Source of the DNA: Xanthostigma xanthostigma
Taxonomy: Eukaryota > Arthropoda > Insecta > Raphidioptera > Raphidiidae
Assembly: GCA_963575645.1 (NCBI GenBank)
Contig: OY754465.1
Span: 28,779,501 to 28,843,500, forward strand
Direction of reading: 5' to 3'
DNA length: 64,000 nucleotides
The notes under the pieces are model-generated. The model ran no database searches and was not told the origin of the DNA. It worked only from the letters and a program-made list of their open reading frames with translations. A program made the translations under genes and the position numbers. Positions 46,581-55,344 of this stretch are shown one piece after another; the stretch's first letter is position 1; each line of letters begins with the position of its first letter.

Positions 46581-47224
46581 GCGAAAATTTCGTGGGTAGG
46601 AGTTGCCACCTTGCAAAAAGTATGCTATGTCACTATGGAAATATCATGTCATTAGAAAATATCTTGCTGTCTATTTGAAACTGACGTGTTTATTGTTCGG
46701 CTTTTGAGAGAATTATGTGTGCCTCAATAATTTTTGATAATGGCTCATGTTTATAACGATAATGAATTAGTGGACATGTTATTAATTTACGGAGAGTGTC
46801 GTCATGTGCCGCGGGTGCATCGCGATTGTACGCCAATCGTTTCCCCAACCGGATTCATCCGAGCTTTCGGACAATTATGAATATTGTTCAAAGAAGATTG
46901 TTTACGGGAGCATCGTGGAGGACGCGCAGGACGACCGAGGTATCTTAGAAATATTTAGTGGGAGGAACACATTCTGGATTTAGTGCGTGGGGATCTAACA
47001 ACAAGCCAGACGAAAGTTTGGAAAATCAGCCATGTCCTTACCGCGTTCAACGAGCTCAAGCTTTGAAGTCAGAGTATTTTCCACGTCGAATCGATTTTTG
47101 CAACTGGCTTTTAGAGCAAAATGCTAGCAACAACAACTTTTTAAGATCGACTTTGGTGGTGGATGAAGCCATGTTTACTCGCAATGGAATTTCCGCAACA
47201 TAGTTTGGGCTGTAGATAATCCTA

Positions 47225-47902
47225 GCTACATATGCACTAGGCGGCTGCCCGCAATGCGGCTAGCCGTCCGGCTAACCGCAAGTAGTAAACTATACGTAAA
47301 TTCTGTATATATAAAAAAATGCATACGCACTACGTTGCGGCTGCCCGCCAACCGCTCCGGTCGCTTGGAGCACAGCGGCCGCTTCGACGGCTGACCGCGC
47401 GGTTCGTCTACGCACTATGCGGTTTAGTTTGCGGTTAACTGTTACCTGGGTAGTCGTGTATTTTGTAATCTGACAATTTACATTATGGAGTTCGACACAG
47501 AAAAATTTATTGTGGAAATCCAGAACAGACAATCGATATGGAACAAAATGCTCAGATTATTCTGACAGGAATAGTAAACAAAGAGAATGGGAAAAGTTGT
47601 CAATATTTATGGCGCTGAATTTATTTTTTATGTAGCGATCGTATATATAATGAACAGCTACAACTTCTTCAACGTCCATTGTAGAAATGGTTCGTTTTGT
47701 TTGGTTAAACAAAATCTTTCTGGTAAACAAAATATGTCTGGTTAAAATTAGATTCAACCGCAGATTCAACTGACGGCTACATATGCACTAGGCGGCTGCC
47801 CGCAATGCGGCTAGCCGTCGGGCTGAACGCAGATTCAACCGTACACTGCGGTTAGCCGGACGGCTAGCCGCATTGCGGGCAGCCGCCTAGTGCGTATGTA
47901 GC
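47225..47902. mobile_element. PIF/Harbinger-like non-autonomous element
   Basis: The ends are GCTACATATGCACTAGGCGG and its mirror CCGCCTAGTGCGTATGTAGC, continuing as GC-rich inverted repeats with internal copies. The 3-bp duplication CTA flanks it (47222-47224 and 47903-47905). The intact mariner copy has AATCCTAAAGC without it, which is the empty site. A 3-bp target duplication with a MADF-like stub inside fits PIF/Harbinger. Confidence 0.8.
47485..47613 (+). pseudogene. MADF-domain stub
   Basis: MEFDTEKFIVEIQNRQSIWN, then after one frameshift SKQREWEKLSIFM, is the start of a MADF domain (a Myb-like DNA-binding domain). PIF/Harbinger elements commonly encode such a protein beside the transposase. 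The reading frame stops at once, so it is a remnant. On the other strand at 47679-47614, MDVEEVVAVHYIYDRY could be the start of the second gene, cut by the same internal deletion. That second reading is speculative. Confidence 0.55.
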
Positions 47903-48639
47903 CTAAAGCTGTACGAAGAATTAATTTTCAAGATTGATTTTCCGTTAATGTGTGGGCAGGTATTGTGAATTGCTTGTTAAGTAAACCATTTATTTTACCA
48001 GAGCATTTAAATGGTGACGACTACTTGCATTTTTGCAAGGTATTCTCCCTGGTCTGCTGGAAAATTTGCTTTTAAATGTGCGAGACAACATGTGTTTATT
48101 GCACAATGGACCGCCGGCTCATTTTAGGAGTGAAGTTCGGGATTTTTTAGATGAACAGTTTCGTAACCAGTAAATCGGTTGTGGAGGACCTGTCACGTGG
48201 CCGCAAAGGTCACCGGATCTAAACCCTTTGGAGTTTTCTTGTGGAGGTGAAAAAATCCCGGTTAATACACGCGAAGAAATGATAGCACCACTCAGAAATG
48301 CATCCCAAATAATTCGCGGAAGGCCCTTATCGCTACTACAATAATGTACATAGACATGGCTATAGCACACGCATTTTGTATTTAATAAAATGGGGACAAC
48401 TTCGAAGAATTTCTGTGAATACTTGTTAATGTCATAACATATTTCCATAGTGACATAACATAACGCCAGGACTGACCTCAAAATTTAATTAAACTTTGAA
48501 AGCCTGCTTCTCTTTTATTTTTAAATTTTGATAAGAAAGTTACTTGAAATATTTATTCGTCTATTTGATGCCTACACGCTGTTAAAAAAATCACTCTGTA
48601 TAGAATTTACATAGAAAGTTAGGTTATGATTTTATGTGA

Positions 48640-49200
48640 TTTTTGACGCTTTTCCATGAACATTTGCTCCATGTAGGTAGGGAGCTGAGGCGCAAAAATG
48701 TACATAAGCTATTTAAGTAATTTAGAGCATTTTTTGTTATAATATGATATATCGACTGAATCTGAACCCAATTTGAGATAAAAAATGTAAAAAAGGTAGT
48801 AAAAAAAGTTTAAATTTAAAAAAAATTTCCACCAATTCGTTTCAAGTTCTGTTAGAGTGAAATGACTGGCAAATACCAGCGGCAGAAAATTTTTACCAAT
48901 TGCACCCTCTCCAAGTGACGTCAGATTCCCCAAACCGCGTTTCAATCGGACACTTCGTTCAAAAGTAATAAGAGGTTTACATACACATACATACACACAT
49001 ACATTCAGCACTACAGACATCATCGCCAAAATAGTCAGAATAGCTTCCTAGGACCTCAAAACGTCGAGATCTGACGAAAACTCGATTTTCAAAAATCGGG
49101 GTGAAAACAATAACTTCCCGATTTTTTATTGATTGCGGGAAGTTACAAAATAATAATCGCCGTCTACTTTCTTTTTGCCCATTTAACTGCACTTAATAAA
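48640..49200. repeat. Interspersed repeat with hairpin end
   Basis: GACATCATCGCCAAAATAGTC, AGCTTCCTAGGACCTCAAAA and CGAGATCTGACGAAAACTCG precede CGATTTTCAAAAATCGGGG and ACTTCCCGATTTTTTATTG, which can fold. A CACATACATACACAC run lies at 48980. The pattern is one I recall from other insect genomes, but I cannot name the family. Confidence 0.5.
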
Positions 49201-49285
49201 TCTGAAGTGTACTTATCTTGAAATTTAATATTAATTAAAATTTGTTTTTAGGGATATTTTTATACAGTTATTTAGTCGAATACAT

Positions 49286-49392
49286 AAAACAGGCAATACT
49301 TCGAACTTCGCAAGAACAGCTTCGATTTTGATGATTAAAAAAAATCATCAAAATCGAAGCTGTTTTTGCGAAGTTCGAAGTATTGCCTGTTT
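49286..49392. repeat. Near-perfect hairpin 48 bp upstream of GABA-T exon 3
   Basis: Arms of about 50 bp pair AAACAGGCAATACTTCGAAC with GTTCGAAGTATTGCCTGTTT, around a loop of about 6 bases (TAAAAA type). The left arm has one or two differences from the right. Half of the same repeat lies at 15185-15275. Confidence 0.88.
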
Positions 49393-49440
49393 CGAAGTAA
49401 AAGGCTTCATTGACACGACTATTTACATTGTTTCTTTTAG

Positions 49441-49608
49441 CAATGTGGATCGGTTCAGATATTCGTCGATTACGATAAATCCATAGGAAACTATCTAATA
49501 GACGTTGACGGAAATGTTCTTCTGGATGTCTTCACACAAATCTCTTCACTTCCGTTGGGATACAATCATCCAGACATGCTGACTGTTTTCAACGATCAAC
49601 ACAATATT
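49441..49608 (+). CDS. Gabat: 4-aminobutyrate aminotransferase, exon 3
   Basis: This runs from TTTCTTTTAG to ATT|GTGAGT. It reads [56 protein letters not shown] in phase 0 from exon 2. GNYLxDVDGNxxLDxxxQIS and P(L/I)GYxHP are hallmarks at the start of the class III aminotransferase fold in GABA transaminase. The substrate-binding core and the cofactor lysine are encoded further downstream, outside the window. Confidence 0.96.
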
Positions 49609-50026
49609 GTGAGTTTGATACAATGACATAATAATAATATAATGTTCCGTTATTCGTTTCCATAGCATATAGCCCAGGGTATTTACAGAAAACATAGCTG
49701 TTTTTTCAAATAGATCAACCGTCGATTTTCTCAACGTGATAAATAGCAGAAAAATAGTAGTAATCGAGGAAAAATACAGTAGAAAAAATCTGGCTTGGGC
49801 AAGGTTGGTAAAAAAATTCATTAAGTGGCCTAAAAGTGGTATTTTAAGATTTAAATAAATAAATAAATAAATAAATATATGTTTATTGCTCAATAAGCAA
49901 AAGGCACAGAATTCAAACGTGTGTTTGTTCTTCCATCTGTCCTATAACATTCACAAACAAGTTTACAATATTTTAAAACAAACCAGTAAAAAATTGATTC
50001 AAAGAACCTAAGATTGGTTAATCACC

Positions 50027-52756
50027 TTATTGCCTTCTACGATCCAAAAGTAGCTTATTTATACTACTTGATAGAGCTTTTAAACTTATTTTATGTATAT
50101 TGATTTTAATACTGTCACTGAGTTCGTTCAGATATTTCGGGGCTGAGTATGAAAAGGATTTCTTAAAAGAATTTGAATTAAAACGGGGTGTTACATATAT
50201 GACATGTCTACCACTGTATTTATTAAGATTAATCTGTAATTTGGTTTTTAAATAATTAGGCTCTTTTGTTTTTAAAATTTTAAAAATGAGATTGTATAAA
50301 TGAAGCAAGCGCCGCTCAGCCATGTTCAAAATTTCATAGCGCATTAAATATGGACTAATATGTTCCCTAAAGGGAATTTCATAAATAAATCTCATACAGG
50401 CATTTTGTAATTTCTGTATTTTATTACGGAACTCAAATGTTAGGGAGCCTCCATAGACAACATCCCCATATTCAATAATAGGAAGAATCAGAGCATTTAC
50501 CAATCTTAGTTTCATTGTTGGTGTTAAAAAAGACTTATACGGATATAAAACCTTAAGTCTACTAAAAGCAAATCTAAATTTATTCGAGATGTGCTGGTAA
50601 AATTTCATTTGCGAATCAAAGGTAACACCTAGATTCTTAGCACTATCTACAATAGGTAAGGCATTTCCATTAATATTTAAAAACAATCTAGAACTGCTCA
50701 TTGCTTTTTGAACACAGCTATTTGCGATATAAATGACAGTAGATTTACTAGAGTTCAGGGATAAGGCATGGTTAGTAGAGTACTCATGTATAGATTTTAG
50801 ATCACTATTTATAATGTCAGCAGCTTTAGACCTGTCAGATACATGGAATGAAAAATAAATTTGCGTATCGTCAGCGTATTGATGGAATTTGCAATGATGA
50901 ACGCAATTACAGAAATCAAAAATATATAAAATGAAGAGCAATGGACCAATTATTGAGCCTTGTGGTACGCCTTTAGAAACAGGTTGAAAATCTGAGATAT
51001 TGTTAACTTCGAAGAAAACTGCTTGACATCTATTAGTTAAGTAGGAATCAAACCATTCTATGCAATCTGCCGAAAGTCCAAGGTAATGGAGTTTTGCTAA
51101 GAGAAGTTTATGATTTATCGTGTCGAAAGCTTTACTATAGTCAAGCAGAACCAAGGCAGTACACAGTGATTCATCCATTGCTTTTCTTATGTCATCAGAG
51201 ACTAGAGTGAGAGCTGTAGCAGTACTATGATTATTCCTGAACCCTGACTGGTATTCAGGGAGCAGACTATTTAATTTTAAATAAGTTGTAAGTTGTCTAT
51301 AAACAACTTTTTCTACTATTTTAGAGACAGCACATAAACTGCTAATGGGCCGCAAGTCTTTATAATCTTGCGGATTTGAAATTTTGGCTATTGGCCGGAT
51401 AATAGCTTTTTTCCACAAGGAAGGGAAAGAGTTCTCTAAAATTGAGCTATTGATTATATTAGTCAGAACACCTAAACAAGCCGGCAAACACAATTTCAAA
51501 ATTTTAATGGAAATGCCATCAACACCGATGGCATTACTAGAGATACTTGTCACTATATCACAAATTTCTTTGCTGGAGATCGTGACGTGACTAGAGGTCT
51601 CAGTGCAGTTTGGATGCCGATTATTTAAATAAAAATCAAGAATGTCATTGTTTATATCAATATTCTGATTCGCATTGCTCAAGAAATATTTATTTATTTC
51701 AAAAGGGTTTCTAAGTTTAAGTGAAATATTGGAGTCCTGTGAGCGAGTCACATTAATTAGCTGTAAATTGTTCCACAACGACTTGGAACTTTTATTTCTG
51801 TTAACCATGAAGTCAAAGTAAGCTCTTTTTTCCCTTTTAATAGCGTCTTTTACGTATTTTTTTAAAGTATTATAGTATTTTTTTGTAGATTCAGTTTTAT
51901 TTTTAAGATACCGAGCTCGCGCTACATCACGTTTATTTAACGGTGCATGAAGGTTCAAAATGTCCCCGATAAGTAAATTAAAAGAGGCAACTTTATTGTC
52001 TAAATTCGAGAGTTGCGTCACATAGTTCCAATCAGTATTTTGTACATCATTGATAAAATTATTTTCATTAAAGTTGCTAAAATCTTGAACATAGACACTT
52101 TTTTTAAATGGTTTGTTTCTAGTTTGAACAATATTGCACTGCACAAGTCTATGATCAGTGATCGATTCAGGCATGTCTATGCAACGGGGATTTGTAACTA
52201 CAGAGGTGTCATTAGTAATTATCAAATCAATTAGCGAACCAGTTGTATCATTATAGCGCGTAACTTCGTTAATAATTTGTTTAAGACCAAATGCCTCAAA
52301 TAAAGACAGACAATATTTTGTACTAACGGAATCACTGAATTGATCGATATTGAGATCACCTAAGCATATCAATTTATCACAGTTGGGAAATATATTCAAA
52401 AAAGTATCTTCAAGAACACTCAATGAGTCGACATAAGAAACACTGGGGGGCCTATATAAAGACCCGATGGCGAAATTACAATGTCGTAATTTTAAGTTTA
52501 TCCAAATTTGTTCAATTAGTTCACTGTCATTGTTCAATTGTACTACTTTGAAATTTAGGGAGTCTCTTATAAACATGGCAACTCCACCTCCTCTTCTGCT
52601 GGCACGATCACGTCTTATAAGTACATATCCAGGAATATTAAACATTTGTCCGTCATTTTCGGAGGACAACCAAGTTTCACTCAAAGTTAAAATGTCAAAA
52701 TTATGTTTGTTGAAATAGATCAAAAATTCATCAAAACTAGATTTTAAGGATCTCAC
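50027..52756 (-). CDS. LINE-1 ORF2: endonuclease and reverse transcriptase
   Basis: At least 909 codons without a stop. The in-frame reading extends upstream to about 52800 and overlaps the end of ORF1 (…FKIGHLNVRSLKSSFDE), so the true start is uncertain; there is no ATG in that stretch. Residues about 1-205 are an APE-type endonuclease: LSETWL, YRPPS, CLGDLNID, GSLIDLIITND, SITDHRLV. The RT spans about 440-700: DLRPISSLCAVSKIVEKVV, LLDYSKAFDTINHKLL, SKGVPQGSIIGPLLFILYI, and QYADDTQIYF with the catalytic YADD at 627-630. The C-terminal part has no further domain that I can name. All key residues visible are kept. Confidence 0.93.
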   Translation of the reverse strand: MRSLKSSFDEFLIYFNKHNFDILTLSETWLSSENDGQMFNIPGYVLIRRDRASRRGGGVAMFIRDSLNFKVVQLNNDSELIEQIWINLKLRHCNFAIGSLYRPPSVSYVDSLSVLEDTFLNIFPNCDKLICLGDLNIDQFSDSVSTKYCLSLFEAFGLKQIINEVTRYNDTTGSLIDLIITNDTSVVTNPRCIDMPESITDHRLVQCNIVQTRNKPFKKSVYVQDFSNFNENNFINDVQNTDWNYVTQLSNLDNKVASFNLLIGDILNLHAPLNKRDVARARYLKNKTESTKKYYNTLKKYVKDAIKREKRAYFDFMVNRNKSSKSLWNNLQLINVTRSQDSNISLKLRNPFEINKYFLSNANQNIDINNDILDFYLNNRHPNCTETSSHVTISSKEICDIVTSISSNAIGVDGISIKILKLCLPACLGVLTNIINSSILENSFPSLWKKAIIRPIAKISNPQDYKDLRPISSLCAVSKIVEKVVYRQLTTYLKLNSLLPEYQSGFRNNHSTATALTLVSDDIRKAMDESLCTALVLLDYSKAFDTINHKLLLAKLHYLGLSADCIEWFDSYLTNRCQAVFFEVNNISDFQPVSKGVPQGSIIGPLLFILYIFDFCNCVHHCKFHQYADDTQIYFSFHVSDRSKAADIINSDLKSIHEYSTNHALSLNSSKSTVIYIANSCVQKAMSSSRLFLNINGNALPIVDSAKNLGVTFDSQMKFYQHISNKFRFAFSRLKVLYPYKSFLTPTMKLRLVNALILPIIEYGDVVYGGSLTFEFRNKIQKLQNACMRFIYEIPFREHISPYLMRYEILNMAERRLLHLYNLIFKILKTKEPNYLKTKLQINLNKYSGRHVIYVTPRFNSNSFKKSFSYSAPKYLNELSDSIKINIHKISLKALSSSINKLLLDRRRQ

Positions 52757-52815
52757 ATTTAAGTGACCAATTTTAAAGGAATTAATTGCATGTTTACTGA
52801 AATCTAAAGTTTCAT

Positions 52816-53547
52816 TTACACGAGCGGATTGTCTAAAAAATTAATTTTCTTATTTTTTGGAAACCAAAAACGTTTTATAACTATACCTTCTGGCCAGAAA
52901 CTCGGATTCATAAGCTTATCATTAATATGCATAGGTGCGCCAAGTAAAAAAGAAGATGTACTACCCTTAGTTGCTAACTGTCTGCAGCTAAAATTAAAAT
53001 TAGAACCATCTTTTTTTAAATAATTTAACACAGTATCACAAGTAACTGATTTAGAAGCTTTTCCGAGGTAAAGCCACGCAGTCCTTTCAACACTTTTCAA
53101 ATCTGAAACCACATTGTTCGTACCGACCGTATATAGACTATTTCTATTTGTATTATCAACCTTTTTAGGAAAAATTTTACCACCAGTAAGATTATCCGAC
53201 TTTAAGTCCGGACCTGTATCTGTTGTAGTAGCTTGCGGAATAATTTTACCAGATCTTAAACTTCGACCTTCAATAACATTAGCATACGATTTTTGATTAT
53301 TATTATTACTCAGATTTGAGACCGACTTTTTTAAGTTTTCAATTTCACTCTGCAGTTCTATAATAATGCTTTGTTGTTCGGACACAATTTTTGAGACACA
53401 ATCAGTGACAACTTTATCCAAAACATTTTTAAATTCAGCTGAATTTAGAAAATTACTAAGAGCCAGATTTAGGGTATCGGAGAACCCATCAATATTTATT
53501 AAACTATCACCATCACTGGTTTTATTTTTTCCGCCTCCAGGAGGCAT
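52816..53547 (-). CDS. LINE-1 ORF1 protein
   Basis: 243 codons, starting MPPGGGKNKTSDGDSLINID. Residues about 40-95 (SNFLNSAEFKNVLDKVVTDC to ENLKKSVSNL) look like a coiled coil. After a polar linker comes AWLYLGKASKSVTCDTVLNY and a C-terminal fold like those in other insect LINE ORF1 and baculovirus FP25K-type proteins, thought to bind nucleic acid. The ORF is open and ends a few bases before the ORF2 region. The role, packaging the LINE RNA, is inferred from position. Confidence 0.75.
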   Translation of the reverse strand: MPPGGGKNKTSDGDSLINIDGFSDTLNLALSNFLNSAEFKNVLDKVVTDCVSKIVSEQQSIIIELQSEIENLKKSVSNLSNNNNQKSYANVIEGRSLRSGKIIPQATTTDTGPDLKSDNLTGGKIFPKKVDNTNRNSLYTVGTNNVVSDLKSVERTAWLYLGKASKSVTCDTVLNYLKKDGSNFNFSCRQLATKGSTSSFLLGAPMHINDKLMNPSFWPEGIVIKRFWFPKNKKINFLDNPLV

Positions 53548-55164
53548 TTTTTTATAAAAACAATGACGAACTATTTAAAAACACGTCTATTCACTGCGAA
53601 ATCACAATACTAATCAGTTAAAAAGCAGTTAAAAAAAAATTTTCCGAGAACATAAAAAATATCACGTTCTAATGTTTAAAAAGACAAAAAAATGAGCTTT
53701 GTAGACTTTAAATCGGCTGAAAATTGTTTGCAGAAAAAATTAAAAACGACGAAAAAGTGCCATTTTTCACCATTTAATTGCCAGGGCCCATTCCATCGCA
53801 AAGACTTCGTTCAAGGCTTAAATTGTAGCATTTGGTGGCTACTATATTAGGACAAAATTTCGTTAAAATCCATACGCAAGTTTTTGCGTTATTCCCGTTT
53901 AAGTGAAAACAGGTGCTTCTGTAAATCTTCTGCCATATGGCCCATAATGGTCCTAGGGTAAATATTCGAACGGTTTTCTGTTGGGAAAGAGTTACTCTAC
54001 AGCCCCTATATATGAAAATGGTGTAATTAATACCTACGCAAGTACGTTAAAAACGCCTTCGAAAATCGGCTTTTCCGAGCTCCGAGCGCTCCCGCTGGAA
54101 AGTGAAGGGGAAACGGCGGCAGAGTAGGGGAAGCTAATAATTAATGTAACCATTATTTAATTTTTTTACAAATAAATTTGAGTTATCGCAAATTATTAAT
54201 ACATAAATTATTTTTTTATCAACATATCCTATGTAACAATTACCAACATGCAATTGGATAACATTAAAAAAAGGTATGGAAGTGACACTTGCATGGACTC
54301 GGAAATACGCTGATTATTCATATTTTCAAAAACTATCACTTTAAAAAACAAAGGAGCATTTTCATACAGTGGTTGCCGAGTTATCAGTGTTTTTACCGGT
54401 ACCTGCAATTTGAACGCGCGAGCTCACGTTTCCGTGCTTACTGCTGACACTGCTGCGAGAGGCTTCCCCCACTCTGCCGCCGTTTCCCCTTCACTTTCCA
54501 GCGGGAGCGCTCGGAGCTCGGAAAAGCCGATTTTCGAAGGCGTTTTTAACGTACTTGCGTACTAATTACACCATTTTTATATATAGGGGCTGTAGAGTAA
54601 CTCTTCCCCAACAGAAAACTGTTCGAATATTTACCCTAGGACCATTATGGGCCATATGGCAGAAGATTTACAGAAGCACCTGTTTTCACTTAAACGGGAA
54701 TAACGCAAAAACTTGCGTATGGATTTTAACGAAATTTTGTCCTAATATAGTAGCCACTAAAAGCTACAATTTAAGCCTTGAACGAAGTCTCTGCGATGGA
54801 ATGGGCCCTGGCAATTAAATGGTGAAAAATGGCACTTTTTCGTCGTTTTTAATTTTTTCTGCCAACAATTTTCAGCCGATTTAAAGTCTACAAAGCTCAT
54901 TTTTTTTGTCTTTTTAAACACTACAACGTGATATTTTTTATGTTCTTGGAAACAAATTTTTTAACTGCTTAAATCTTGAAATATCACTTTTAGGCCACTT
55001 AATGAATTTTTTTACCTACCTTGCCCAAGCCAGATTTTTTCTACTGTATTTTTCTTCGATTATTACTATTTTTCTGCTATTTATCACGTTGAGAAAATCG
55101 ACGGTTGATTTATTTTAAATTTTAAATTAAATACCCTGGGCTAATAATTCTATATTAAAATCAT

Positions 55165-55275
55165 AGGAAGTTGTAAAGTATTATTAGTGAAATGAATTAA
55201 ATTATTATTATTAAATTAGAACGTCTAATTTAATAATAATTAATTCATTTCACTTTTATTATGACTTCTTCAGTA
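55165..55275. repeat. Small AT-rich hairpin
   Basis: AGTGAAATGAATTAAATTAT mirrors ATTAATTCATTTCACT around AACGTCTA. It lies between two large foldbacks. No target duplication was established. Confidence 0.7.
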
Positions 55276-55344
55276 TTCAGTAACTATAAAGAATTATATT
55301 AAAAGCTATGTTAATACGATTATTATACAAATATGCTAAGTTAT

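Larger units (their letters stand above)
46622..48600 (+). pseudogene. Second DD41D mariner copy, decayed and split
   Basis: The plus strand reads MAHVYNDNELVDMLLIYGEC at 46738, then FPRRIDFCNWLLEQNASNNN near 47080 and VVDEAMFTRNGI near 47160. After the insertion at 47225-47902 it continues through LHNGPPAHFRSEVRDFL (the aspartate is changed to asparagine) and RSPDLNPLEFS. The second half has several stops. The right TIR is kept (48430-48600); the left TIR is truncated. It lies in the opposite direction to the copy at 44724-46278. Confidence 0.88.
49851..53610 (-). mobile_element. Apparently full-length two-ORF LINE (LINE-1)
   Basis: A minus-strand non-LTR retrotransposon of about 3.76 kb with a short 5' leader (53548 to about 53610), ORF1, ORF2 and a 3' UTR ending in a (TTTA)n tail at 49851-49877. 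The 5' end was placed by comparison with the intact arm of the host foldback and may be off by about 15 bases. Both ORFs are open, so this copy could be mobile. The microsatellite tail and ORF layout fit the Jockey/CR1 group; I cannot assign the clade safely. Confidence 0.88.
49668..55145. mobile_element. Foldback element split by a LINE
   Basis: The outer ends are inverted: AGCCCAGGGTATTTA at the left and TAAATACCCTGGGCT at the right. The left arm comprises 49668-49850 and 53610-54132, because the LINE sits inside it. The right arm is 54460-55145. The inner ends pair GCGGCAGAGTAGGGGAAGC with CTTCCCCCACTCTGCCGC around a loop of 54133-54459. The right arm, which lacks the LINE, shows the empty site AGATTTAAGCAGTTAAAA. 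Confidence 0.9.

Noticed and set aside
47290-47532. Minus-strand ORF with RRRTARSAVEAAAVLQA
   Set aside because: Read from the GC-rich inverted repeats of the Harbinger-like element; the MADF stub on the plus strand explains the coding trace better.
51384-53557. Several plus-strand ORFs of 60-83 codons
   Set aside because: All lie antisense to the LINE-1 ORFs.
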